Shown: positions 13,816 through 22,564 of the stretch, piece by piece
Layout of the letters: each line of letters begins with the position of its first letter
Numbering within the stretch: position 1 is the first letter of the stretch
Origin: Bacteroidales bacterium
Lineage (GTDB): Bacteria > Bacteroidota > Bacteroidia > Bacteroidales > UBA932
Length of the DNA stretch: 46,548 nucleotides
Assembly: GCA_017618115.1 (NCBI GenBank)
Contig: JAFZUX010000023.1
Location: 1-46,548 of the forward strand
Direction: 5' to 3'
Program-made: the position numbers and the translations under genes
Notes under the pieces: generated by a model
What the model saw: the letters and a program-made list of their open reading frames with translations, nothing else
Told to the model about the DNA's origin: nothing
The model's database searches: none

Positions 13816-15237
13816 TTATACCTCGTCATTGTTATCCCAAAGTCCGGTTCCTTCCAAAGCTTTCTTTGCATTTTTTATTGCACGGCCGAATCCGAGAAAT
13901 CCTCCCTTTCCGCCCTTTGGTTTTGGAGCAACATTAACATTTTCTTTTTCAACCATTACAGTTTCTTTGATTGAATCGTTACTCTCTTCTCCGAACAATC
14001 CGCTCTCATTTTTCTCCTTCTTAGTTTCATATACAGGGATTGTTGCATCTTCCAAACAATCAGGGAAGAATACGCCGTCCTCTTCCATCTTCTGGAATGC
14101 ATAGATAAGCATACCAACTGCCGTTGAAGATGTTGCATCCTTTGCAGCCTCTACTGAGGTAGGATCTATTGAGAATGCGTTAGGGGTAGCCACTCTTGCC
14201 TCATGACCAGTAACATAATTGGCAAGGTTGGTGATGTTTCCCATCTTAGATCCGCCGCCGGTAAGAACCATACCGCTGCGGATAACATCCTTAAATCCGG
14301 ACTGTTCTACGTGCCAGCAAACAGCCTCAAGAATCTCCTCCATACGAGCCTGAATTATGCGGGAGAGAGTCTTAATCTGAATCTCTTTTCCGCTTGTTCC
14401 TCCAACTCCCTGGAGCATAATCTTTTTGCCTGCATCTGCATAATCTGAGAAGCAGCAGCCGTAGTGAGTCTTAATGTATTCCGCTCTCTCCTGAGCAATA
14501 CCGCAACCCGTGCAAATATCCTCAGTTATAGAGTTTCCGCCAAACGGAATGATACCTGCATATCTTATAATGTTGTGGTGGAATACTATCACATCCGTAG
14601 TACCGCCTCCTATGTCTACCATGATGCTGCCCACTTCCATCTCATCATCTGTAAGCACCGCCTTTGCGGAAGCAACCGGCTCCATAACTATCTCGATAGG
14701 TTTGATGTGGGAGAGCCCTAAAGTGCTCTCTATCATTCTTCTGGAGTTCTCCTTGCCTGCAAAGAGTTTGTACTTTGCCACAATGTTGCGGCCAATCATA
14801 CCTACCGGCTCCGCAACGCTCATATAGTTGTCTACATTGAAGGACTGAGGAACGGAGAAGATAACCTTGTAACCGTCTTCCAGAACGGTGTTGTAGGTGT
14901 TGTTGGTAATCTCCTGAATCTCATCTTCTGTAATCAACTCGTTAAAGTTCTTTCTCTGTGTCTGGAAAGGGGCGGGTGAGAGGCACTTGATATCCTGGCC
15001 TGCAATGCCCACAAATGCACTCTTGATTCTCTGACCCTCCAACTGAGGTTCAAGTTTTGCAAGTGCCTTGTCAAGAGCCTGATGCGCAAGCTTAACATTC
15101 TCCACTCTTCCGCGTTTTATTCCTCTGGACGGCGCCTCTGCGTAGGCAACCACCTTCACTCCCTGGGGAGTTTTCTTTCCGACTGCGGCAACTACTTTTG
15201 TGGTACCGAGATCGATGGCAGCGATCAAATCTTTCAT
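13816..15237 (-). CDS. ftsA: Cell division protein FtsA (473 aa)
   Basis: This is the actin-like ATPase that anchors FtsZ to the inner membrane. DLGTTKVVAAVGKK (9-22) and DIGGGTTDVIVFHH are the phosphate-binding loops, and the inserted 1C (SHS2) subdomain lies between. A linker follows, then a C-terminal amphipathic segment GGFLGFGRAIKNAKKALEG that serves as the membrane-targeting helix. It sits between ftsQ and ftsZ with gaps of 43 and 12 bp. Confidence 0.96.
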   Translation of the reverse strand: MKDLIAAIDLGTTKVVAAVGKKTPQGVKVVAYAEAPSRGIKRGRVENVKLAHQALDKALAKLEPQLEGQRIKSAFVGIAGQDIKCLSPAPFQTQRKNFNELITEDEIQEITNNTYNTVLEDGYKVIFSVPQSFNVDNYMSVAEPVGMIGRNIVAKYKLFAGKENSRRMIESTLGLSHIKPIEIVMEPVASAKAVLTDDEMEVGSIMVDIGGGTTDVIVFHHNIIRYAGIIPFGGNSITEDICTGCGIAQERAEYIKTHYGCCFSDYADAGKKIMLQGVGGTSGKEIQIKTLSRIIQARMEEILEAVCWHVEQSGFKDVIRSGMVLTGGGSKMGNITNLANYVTGHEARVATPNAFSIDPTSVEAAKDATSSTAVGMLIYAFQKMEEDGVFFPDCLEDATIPVYETKKEKNESGLFGEESNDSIKETVMVEKENVNVAPKPKGGKGGFLGFGRAIKNAKKALEGTGLWDNNDEV

Positions 15238-15280
15238 ATTGTTTTTATTGTTACTGGTTAATTTTTATGGTTAAAGTGTG

Positions 15281-16048
15281 TTATCTCTTTTTTGTGCAGA
15301 CTATCTGTCCTTTATATTTCAGGTTGACAGTCTCATATTTGTCCCATCCTACCTTAGGAATAACTCCCTTGTAGTATGAATAAAGTTTGGAGAACTTCTC
15401 ACCGAGGTTGTTAAGGTCTCCAAGTATAATCCTCTCTTTTCCAACTCTTGTGCAGAGTTCAACCTCTCCCTGAGGATTAAAGTATATCTGCTCCACCTGG
15501 GCGTTCCAGAAAGGATTCTCTTCCAGGAACAAACCCAAAGAGAGCATCTGATTTATCCAGCCTAAAGAATCCTTTGCAACCGGTATATTTCCCGTAACCA
15601 CAGGCACGTATGAGGTGTAGTTAGGGATGAGAGGGAATACGTATGCAGTCTCGTCTACATAGAATCCTCCCTCCGGCGTCTCTATTCTTATCACCGGCCT
15701 CCTCTGGCGGATGGATACCTCCATAAGCCCATCGTGAGAAATATGTATCTGGCTCTCTTTCACCACACTGCGGTGGTTGAGCATATTCTCTATCTGGAGC
15801 ATAGGGATGCTGTCTATCTTCTTCCCGATGACAGCCCCGTTGTATCTCTCTATAATCTCAACTATCTCCTCCTTTGTCACAAACTTGTTCAGAGAACTGT
15901 CTAACAGGGTGACCTTGATGGCTTTGCATACCTCTCCGCTCTTCCCCTTCTCCCTTAACTGGGTGGCAAAGTAGAAGTAGGCAATTGCCACGGCGGCAAG
16001 TACCACGTAGAGTGCAGTCACCAAAGTATTTTTCCAGACTCTGTTCAC
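15281..16048 (-). CDS. ftsQ: Cell division protein FtsQ/DivIB (255 aa)
   Basis: A single transmembrane segment (LVTALYVVLAAVAIAYFYFA, 9-28) is followed by a periplasmic POTRA-like region (KVTLLDSSLNKFVTKEEIVE) and a beta domain (PVIRIETPEGGFYVDETAYV). It links early and late division proteins together with FtsL and FtsB partners. Its start is 2 bp after the murG-murC frame, so translation is probably coupled. Confidence 0.9.
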   Translation of the reverse strand: MNRVWKNTLVTALYVVLAAVAIAYFYFATQLREKGKSGEVCKAIKVTLLDSSLNKFVTKEEIVEIIERYNGAVIGKKIDSIPMLQIENMLNHRSVVKESQIHISHDGLMEVSIRQRRPVIRIETPEGGFYVDETAYVFPLIPNYTSYVPVVTGNIPVAKDSLGWINQMLSLGLFLEENPFWNAQVEQIYFNPQGEVELCTRVGKERIILGDLNNLGEKFSKLYSYYKGVIPKVGWDKYETVNLKYKGQIVCTKKR

Positions 16049-16050
16049 GT

Positions 16051-18552
16051 TTACTTCTTCAAATAGTTGTTAATCAGTTCAGTTATAGGCTCTATAAATC
16101 TGTCTATGTTGCCGGCTCCAAAGGTTACCATAAGATCCTCCTCTCCCTTTTCCACTCTCTCTTTCAAGAGCTCCATAAGTTCCTCTTTCTTAATCAGAAC
16201 CTTATCCTTTGTGGTAATCTTGTCAAATATTATCTCAGAGGTAACTCCCTCAATAGGAAGCTCTCTGGCAGGGTAGATATCCAGCAGAATCACTCTGTCT
16301 GCAAGGCTCAGAGCCTGAGCAAATTCCGGAGCAAAATCTCTGGTGCGGGTGTAGAGGTGAGGCTGGAATATGGCCGTCATCTTTCTGGACGGGAAGGCCT
16401 CCCTAATGGAACTTATGGTTGTTGCAATCTCCTGAGGATGATGTGCATAGTCATCTATGTAAACCATCTTTGGAGAGTTGACGTGGATGTCCATTCTTCT
16501 TACAACACCCTTAAAGGAAGCGAGCGCATCCTTAAGTTCCTCCTCCTTAACGCCTTGCAGCAGTGCAATTGCAGAGGCTGCAACCGCGTTCTCTATGTTC
16601 ACCCAACCCGGAACTCCAACGCTGAGGTTTTCAATTGCTCCGTTAGGAGTGTGGAGAGTGAAGTTGAAAAGACCGGTCTCTTTGCCCTCCTTCATTATTG
16701 GCTTAATATCAGAGGCGTAGAAGTCTGCAGAGTTGTTGTTGTAAGAGTAGGTGAAGCGTTTAGCCTTAACGTTGGTGGTATCCAAAACCGCACCCTCTTT
16801 AACAATCAGATAGCCGTCTGCATCTATCTGAGAAGCAAACTGAGCATAAGCCTTTCTCATCTCCTCAACCGTTCCGTAGATATCCAGGTGGTCTGCATCC
16901 GTTGCTGTAACTACCGCAATATGAGGGAATAACTGGTGGAAAGAACGGTCAAACTCATCTGCCTCCGCAACCAAAACATTATTGTTTGAGAGCAGAAGGT
17001 TGCTGTTGTAGTTCTTGGATATTCCACCCAAAAAGGCGTTGCATCCCATTCCGCTGCTCTGAATAATGTGAGCAAGAAGAGTACTTGTTGTAGTCTTTCC
17101 GTGGCTTCCGCTAACGGCCAGACAAACCTGCCCTTTTGCAAGATGACCCAGTGCGCGGCTTCTCTTAATGAGTTCGTATCCTCCCTCTTTTGCCTTTACA
17201 AGTTCCTGAAGGTCAGAAGGTATGGCCGGAGTGTAAATTATAAGGGAGTTCTTTGTGCTCTTAGGAAGCAGACTCGGAGTATCCTCATAATGGACTGCAA
17301 TACCCTCGCTCTCCAACGCTTTGGTAAGCGGGCTAGGGGTCTTGTCATAACCGGAAACCTTAAGACCCTTGCTCTTGTAATACCTTGCTATGGCGCTCAT
17401 TCCAATGCCTCCGATTCCAATGAAGTAAACTTCCTCAAGGTTCTCTTTACCGCAAAGTTTAAGGCACTCTTTTGCAATCTCTGCGGTAGCGTCCGGCTTT
17501 GCAAGAGTGAGAATGTTCTTCTCCAAAAGTTTAATCTTCTCACTATCTGCAAGCAGCGCTTTCACCTCACCCATAAGCTTTTCCACTGCCTCAACATCTT
17601 TGACAATCATTGCAGCGTTCTTGTTTACAAGAGCCATTGCGTTGTGTGTCTGATGATCCTCTGAAACGTTTGGTGAAGGAACAAATACGGTGCACTTTCC
17701 TGCAACACAGAGTTCTGAGATTGTACCCGCTCCCGCACGGCTAACTACAACATCGGCGGCGGCGTAGGCAAGGTCCATTCTGCTAATGAAATCCGTACAA
17801 TAAACACACTCATGAGATTCGGATTTCAAGAACTCGTCTATCTCTTTTTTATAGGCCTTGCCGCACTGCCAAATTACCTGGAAATCTGTGATTTCCTTCT
17901 CCCTCACCGCCTTTATCATACAGTTGTTGAGAGTACGGCAACCCAGGCTGCCTCCCACAACAAACAGAGTCTTCTTGTTAGGGTCAAGTCCGTAGAATTT
18001 TATTCCCTCCTCTCTCATTTCAGGGGTGCAACGGACAATCTCTTTACGTATAGGATTTCCCGTAAGAAGTATTTTCTCCTTAGGGAAGAATCTCTCCATT
18101 CCGTCGTATGCAACGCAAATCTTCTGAGCCTTGCCGGCGTTCTTTCTGTTCACTATTCCGGCAAAGGAGTTCTGCTCCTGCAGCAGTACCGGCACCTTCA
18201 ATGCGGCAGCGGCAGAAACAACTGCTGCTGAGGCATATCCGCCCACTCCCACAACAAAATCGGGATGGAAGTTTTTCACAATCTTCTTGGCCATTGAGCG
18301 GCAGCGGAGGTAATCCATCGCCACGCCAATGTTGGCCAAAGAGTAGAGAGGTCTCTTAAGGCCCCTTGCCGGAATTCCCTTGATAGGGTAGCCCGCCTGA
18401 GGTACCTTTTCCATCTCCATTCTTCCGCTTGCGCCCACAAACAGAATCTCCGCATCCGGATGTAACTGTTTGATACCGTTAGCAATTGAGATTGCCGGGA
18501 AGATGTGGCCTCCCGTACCGCCTCCGCTTACTATGACTTTTATCTTTTCCAT
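16051..18552 (-). CDS. murG-murC: Fused MurG-MurC bifunctional enzyme (833 aa)
   Basis: One uninterrupted frame encodes two cell-wall enzymes that are normally separate. Residues 1-367 are MurG, the GlcNAc transferase that makes lipid II (GGGTGGHIFPA at 10-20; VVSRAGAGTISEL around 269-281). Residues about 370-833 are MurC, UDP-MurNAc:L-alanine ligase (VYFIGIGGIGMSAIARYY from 375; ATP loop GSHGKTTT at 482-489; YIDDYAHHP further on). The junction CGKENLEEVYFIG has no stop, no frameshift and no Met, so the MurC start is lost. The two reactions sit at opposite ends of precursor synthesis, one cytoplasmic and one at the membrane face. Downstream ftsQ follows at 2 bp. Confidence 0.93.
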   Translation of the reverse strand: MEKIKVIVSGGGTGGHIFPAISIANGIKQLHPDAEILFVGASGRMEMEKVPQAGYPIKGIPARGLKRPLYSLANIGVAMDYLRCRSMAKKIVKNFHPDFVVGVGGYASAAVVSAAAALKVPVLLQEQNSFAGIVNRKNAGKAQKICVAYDGMERFFPKEKILLTGNPIRKEIVRCTPEMREEGIKFYGLDPNKKTLFVVGGSLGCRTLNNCMIKAVREKEITDFQVIWQCGKAYKKEIDEFLKSESHECVYCTDFISRMDLAYAAADVVVSRAGAGTISELCVAGKCTVFVPSPNVSEDHQTHNAMALVNKNAAMIVKDVEAVEKLMGEVKALLADSEKIKLLEKNILTLAKPDATAEIAKECLKLCGKENLEEVYFIGIGGIGMSAIARYYKSKGLKVSGYDKTPSPLTKALESEGIAVHYEDTPSLLPKSTKNSLIIYTPAIPSDLQELVKAKEGGYELIKRSRALGHLAKGQVCLAVSGSHGKTTTSTLLAHIIQSSGMGCNAFLGGISKNYNSNLLLSNNNVLVAEADEFDRSFHQLFPHIAVVTATDADHLDIYGTVEEMRKAYAQFASQIDADGYLIVKEGAVLDTTNVKAKRFTYSYNNNSADFYASDIKPIMKEGKETGLFNFTLHTPNGAIENLSVGVPGWVNIENAVAASAIALLQGVKEEELKDALASFKGVVRRMDIHVNSPKMVYIDDYAHHPQEIATTISSIREAFPSRKMTAIFQPHLYTRTRDFAPEFAQALSLADRVILLDIYPARELPIEGVTSEIIFDKITTKDKVLIKKEELMELLKERVEKGEEDLMVTFGAGNIDRFIEPITELINNYLKK

Positions 18553-18560
18553 CGCGATAA

Positions 18561-19907
18561 TTATTCTTGGATCTCTAAGTTTTCCAATAAGTTATGAGCC
18601 TCTTCATCTGTTGGGCCCTCCTGCTGTTCCGCCTCTTTCTGAGCCGCCTTCTTCTCCTCTCTTGCGGCTCTCTTCTCCTCCTTTTCCTGCTGCTCCTTCT
18701 CCTGAATTATGTTCTCCGCCTCCTCTCTCTTTCTGCTGACAGAGAGGATGATACCAAAGGCTCCGCTTATTATCACAAAGGAGGTTCCTCCCAGTGAAAC
18801 CAGCGGAAGGGTGTGACCTGTAACCGGGAAGATGCCCACATTCACCAGAATATGAAGCATTGCCTGGATTACAATCACTCCTCCCAAGCCTCCCACCGTT
18901 ATGGCGGAGAAGGTGGTCCGGCACCCTCGCACTATGCTTACGCACCTGTAAAAGAGCCAGATATAAAGGAACATCACAAACAGTCCGCCCAATAATCCAT
19001 ACTCCTCAATAATGATGGAGTAGATGTAATCCGAGTAAGGGTGAGGGAGTACGTAACGCTGAGTACTCTTGCCAGGTCCCTTGCCCAGCACCTTGCCCTC
19101 CTTAACTGCAATCTGCGCCATATCTGCCTGAAGGGTCTCATCTGCAAGACGTTGCTGTTCCGCCTTGCTCAGATTGGAAGTGCTTACAGTCTGCTCGCTC
19201 TGGAAGAATCTACTGAATCTCTCCACTGCGGTATCCATTCTTGGGAAGATATGGAATGCCAAATGGAGCAGAATCAAAAGCACTACCGCAACAATTGCAA
19301 TTCCCGCAGTCTTAAAGATATAGCTGTAGTTTACTCCGGAGATTATAAGCACTACAAAGCAAATCAAAGCCATATACATTGCTGCGGAAACGCTACCTAC
19401 CAAAACAAGAACGCAGACAATTCCTATAGGGGCAATAATCTTAATGAGGAACTGTTTGTAAGTCTCAATCTGCATTACCTCCAACGCTCTTGCCAGGTAG
19501 AGAACTATTGCAATTTTTGCTATCTCCGCCGGTTGGAACTGGATGCCTCCAATGGAGAGCCATCTTTGGGCGTCATTCATGGTACTACCTGCTACCAAGG
19601 TAATTATAAGCAGCAGTACGCTCACTCCGTAGAGCAGGAATGAGAGGCGGCGGTACCATTTTGGAGGAACTTTGTAACATATATAGAGAGCCACAAAACC
19701 AATGACTACAAAGCGGAGCTGCTTCATCAAAATCCCAAAGTTGGTGCTCCCCTTCATGTGTGCCAACGAACTGCTGGCAGAATAGATGAGGGCAATTGAG
19801 ATAAGACAAAGCAGGAAGTAGATGACCCATATTACACGGTCTCCGTGCAAACGGTTCACCACAGCCTCCTGGGTCTTTTCAAATTTTGTACTCTTCTTCT
19901 CCTCCAT
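18561..19907 (-). CDS. ftsW: Lipid II polymerase FtsW (448 aa)
   Basis: This is a SEDS-family glycosyltransferase that polymerises septal peptidoglycan with FtsI. About ten hydrophobic segments are visible (from VIWVIYFLLCLISIALIYSA onward), with the family motifs GKGPGKSTQRYVLPHPYSDY and GHTLPLVSLGGTS. The C-terminal 60 residues form a highly charged Glu/Lys/Ala/Gln tail (EKEQQEKEEKRAAREEKKAA), likely a cytoplasmic helix. It begins 1 bp after murD ends. Confidence 0.95.
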   Translation of the reverse strand: MEEKKSTKFEKTQEAVVNRLHGDRVIWVIYFLLCLISIALIYSASSSLAHMKGSTNFGILMKQLRFVVIGFVALYICYKVPPKWYRRLSFLLYGVSVLLLIITLVAGSTMNDAQRWLSIGGIQFQPAEIAKIAIVLYLARALEVMQIETYKQFLIKIIAPIGIVCVLVLVGSVSAAMYMALICFVVLIISGVNYSYIFKTAGIAIVAVVLLILLHLAFHIFPRMDTAVERFSRFFQSEQTVSTSNLSKAEQQRLADETLQADMAQIAVKEGKVLGKGPGKSTQRYVLPHPYSDYIYSIIIEEYGLLGGLFVMFLYIWLFYRCVSIVRGCRTTFSAITVGGLGGVIVIQAMLHILVNVGIFPVTGHTLPLVSLGGTSFVIISGAFGIILSVSRKREEAENIIQEKEQQEKEEKRAAREEKKAAQKEAEQQEGPTDEEAHNLLENLEIQE

Positions 19908-19908
19908 T

Positions 19909-21249
19909 TTATAACTCTCTTACAGCTTTCTTAAACTGCTCTCCGCGGTCTTCATAACTCTTAAAGAGGTCAAAGCTTGCACAGCAAGGGCTCAGCAGTA
20001 CGGTATCTCCCGGAACCGCGTTCTCATAAGCCACTCTTACTGCGTCTTTTGCGCTTGTGACATCTATAATCTTATCTACCTTGTCTGCAAAACATTCGTG
20101 GAGTTTTTCATTGTGAAGTCCCATACAGATGAGCACCTTCACCTTATCCTTCACAAACTTGTAAAGCGGAGAGTAATCGTTACCCTTGTCCTTTCCTCCG
20201 GCAATCCAAACAACCGGAGTTGTCATACTCTCAAGAGCGTACCACGCTGAATCTACGTTGGTTGCCTTGGAGTCATTGATGTACATAACTCCCTTTATGG
20301 AGAGCACCTTCTCCAAACGGTGCTCAACTCCCTGGAAGTTCATAAGTGACTCTCTGATCACTTTGTTGTCTATGTTCACAGCCTTTGCTGCAATGGCGGC
20401 AGCCATTGAGTTGTATACATTGTGCTTACCCTGCAAAGCCAACTCTTTCAGATACATAGAGTATTCGTCCTCCTCATAGCGAACAAAGAGACGGTCCTCA
20501 TTGATGTAGGCTCCCTGGTCTACCTTCTTCTTCTGAGTGAACGGTAACTTCTTTGCCGTGAGAACTATACGGTCCAACTCCGCTGCGGTGATAGGGTCAT
20601 CTGCGCAGAAGACAAAGCACTCCTTGTCTGTAAGGTTCTGAACTATACGGAACTTAGCGTTCACATAGTTCTGCATCTTGTAGCCGTAACGGTCCAGATG
20701 ATCCGGAGTAATGTTGGTCAGAATTGCAATGTCCGCCTTAAAGCTGTACATACCATCAAGTTGGAAGGAACTGAGTTCAATTACGTAGTAATCAAACTTT
20801 TCAGTTGCCACCTGGTAGGCGTAACTCTTTCCAATGTTGCCGGCAAGACCAACGTTCAACCCTGCATTCTTAAGCATATAGTAGATAAGGGAAGTGGTGG
20901 TTGTTTTACCGTTGCTTCCGGTAATGCAAATCTTCTTTGCGTGGTCATATCTTCCGGCAAATTCAATCTCTGAGATTACCGGAATGCGATACTCCCTAAC
21001 GCTCTCAACCATAGGGTTATCCTCAGGTATGCCGGGGCTCTTTATGACCTCGTCTGCAGAGAGAATTCTCTCCGCAGTGTGGCCTCCCTCTTCATACTCA
21101 ATGTCAAACTTTGCAAGAGTCTGTTTGAAGTTAGGTTTAATTGTTCCGCTGTCTGAAAGGAATACGTCAAATCCCTTCACTTTTGCAAGGACAGCAGAGC
21201 CAACTCCGCTCTCTCCTCCGCCAAGAATTACAATCTTTTTCTTTCCCAT
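19909..21249 (-). CDS. murD: UDP-MurNAc-L-alanine:D-glutamate ligase MurD (446 aa)
   Basis: This cytoplasmic Mur ligase adds D-glutamate. The Rossmann N-terminus (KIVILGGGESGVGSAVLAK), ATP loop GSNGKTTTT (111-119), NITPDHLDRY and the C-terminal VEHRLE and NDSKATN segments are all in place. Length and order match the family. It lies 10 bp after mraY and 1 bp before ftsW. Confidence 0.97.
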   Translation of the reverse strand: MGKKKIVILGGGESGVGSAVLAKVKGFDVFLSDSGTIKPNFKQTLAKFDIEYEEGGHTAERILSADEVIKSPGIPEDNPMVESVREYRIPVISEIEFAGRYDHAKKICITGSNGKTTTTSLIYYMLKNAGLNVGLAGNIGKSYAYQVATEKFDYYVIELSSFQLDGMYSFKADIAILTNITPDHLDRYGYKMQNYVNAKFRIVQNLTDKECFVFCADDPITAAELDRIVLTAKKLPFTQKKKVDQGAYINEDRLFVRYEEDEYSMYLKELALQGKHNVYNSMAAAIAAKAVNIDNKVIRESLMNFQGVEHRLEKVLSIKGVMYINDSKATNVDSAWYALESMTTPVVWIAGGKDKGNDYSPLYKFVKDKVKVLICMGLHNEKLHECFADKVDKIIDVTSAKDAVRVAYENAVPGDTVLLSPCCASFDLFKSYEDRGEQFKKAVREL

Positions 21250-21259
21250 ATCTATTAAA

Positions 21260-22540
21260 CTATCTTATCTTAAGTGTTATCACTGTTAAAATTCCCAGGA
21301 TTATTGTCACAATCCAGAAGTGTACTGTAATCTTTGCCTCCGGTGTAACGTGGTGCGGCCACTGGATGATGGCATCCGGATTCTCCTTCTGGAAGTGGTG
21401 GTGTAACGGGCTCATTCTGAAGACTCTCACACCCTCTCCCGTCTTCTTCTTTGTATACTTGAAGTAGTATCTCTGAATGAGAACGCTCAAACTCTCCATA
21501 AAGAAGATTCCGCAAAGAAGAGGAATCATCAGTTCCTTTCTTATCATAATTGCCGCAACACCAATTATACCTCCGATTGCCAGAGAACCGGTATCTCCCA
21601 TAAATATCTGAGCAGGGTAGGTGTTGTACCAGAGGAAGCCTATGAGCGCACCCACAAAGGCGGCCATAAATATCACAATCTCCCCTGTATTAGGGATATA
21701 CATTATGCTCAGATAGTCTGCAAATATGGCGTTACCGGAGAGGTAAGCCAGAATTGCAATGGTGGCTCCCACTATGGCACTTGTGCCGCTTGCCAGGCCG
21801 TCCATTCCGTCCGTGAGGTTGGTGCCGTTGGAAACCGCTATCACTATGAAAGTTATGAGGATCACATAGATGACGTTGGTAGCCCAATCGCGGAAGCGTC
21901 CCTCACCCGGAGCCAGCCAGGAGTACTTGAACTCGTTGTGTTTGAGGAAAGGTATGGTGGTGGTACGGCTCTTTACATCGCGATAGTAAATAACCTTCTT
22001 ATCTCCCACTCCCTCAACAACTTCGCTCTTCCCGCCGGAGTGCGGATTCTCGCTGTAAAGGCGGATAACGTTCTGAGGGCTGGCAAGCAGAGTGATTCCA
22101 ACAACCAGTCCTACAGCCAGTTGCCCGAATATCTTTGACTTCTCCTTCATTCCCTCCTTGTTCTTCTTAAAGACTTTTATTGAGTCATCTTTGAATCCAA
22201 TTGCACCCAGACAAACCGTGGTGAAGATAAGAAGCAGCACGTAAATGCTTGTAAGGTTGCAGAATAGAAGAACCGGAACAAGTATGGACGGGAGTATGAT
22301 AATTCCTCCCATGGTAGGGGTACCCTTCTTGGCGAGCTGACCCTCCAGACCTAAGTCTCTAATCTCCTCTCCAATCTGTTTCTTCTGAAGCCAGCGTATA
22401 ACCTTTGGACCAATCCAAAATACGTTGATAAGCGCAAGTATTATACAGACCGCACTTCTGAAGGAGATGTAATTCATAAGGTTGGCACCCGGGAAATCCC
22501 ATCCCATCTTCTCAAACCATTGGAATAAATGATATATCAT
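21260..22540 (-). CDS. mraY: Phospho-MurNAc-pentapeptide transferase MraY (426 aa)
   Basis: This integral membrane enzyme makes lipid I. Family motifs include KKGTPTMGGI, FKDDSIKV, NLTDGMDGLASG (catalytic aspartates) and PLHHHFQKEN (the HHH motif). The extra loop between about residues 165 and 215 (ENPHSGGKSEVVEGVGDKKV) is typical of Bacteroidota MraY, as I recall. It starts 24 bp after murE. Confidence 0.97.
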   Translation of the reverse strand: MIYHLFQWFEKMGWDFPGANLMNYISFRSAVCIILALINVFWIGPKVIRWLQKKQIGEEIRDLGLEGQLAKKGTPTMGGIIILPSILVPVLLFCNLTSIYVLLLIFTTVCLGAIGFKDDSIKVFKKNKEGMKEKSKIFGQLAVGLVVGITLLASPQNVIRLYSENPHSGGKSEVVEGVGDKKVIYYRDVKSRTTTIPFLKHNEFKYSWLAPGEGRFRDWATNVIYVILITFIVIAVSNGTNLTDGMDGLASGTSAIVGATIAILAYLSGNAIFADYLSIMYIPNTGEIVIFMAAFVGALIGFLWYNTYPAQIFMGDTGSLAIGGIIGVAAIMIRKELMIPLLCGIFFMESLSVLIQRYYFKYTKKKTGEGVRVFRMSPLHHHFQKENPDAIIQWPHHVTPEAKITVHFWIVTIILGILTVITLKIR

Positions 22541-22564
22541 AGCAACTCTCTGTTATTCTGTTAA

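Noticed and set aside
15985-16932. Plus-strand frame of 315 codons opposite murG-murC
   Set aside because: It is antisense to conserved MurC motifs and has odd Cys/Arg-rich composition with no domain; it is a shadow frame.
17425-17460. MurG-MurC fusion as a sequencing error
   Set aside because: The joint has no homopolymer, both domains are intact and in one frame, and a fusion needs loss of both a stop and a start; an error remains possible but is not suggested by the sequence.
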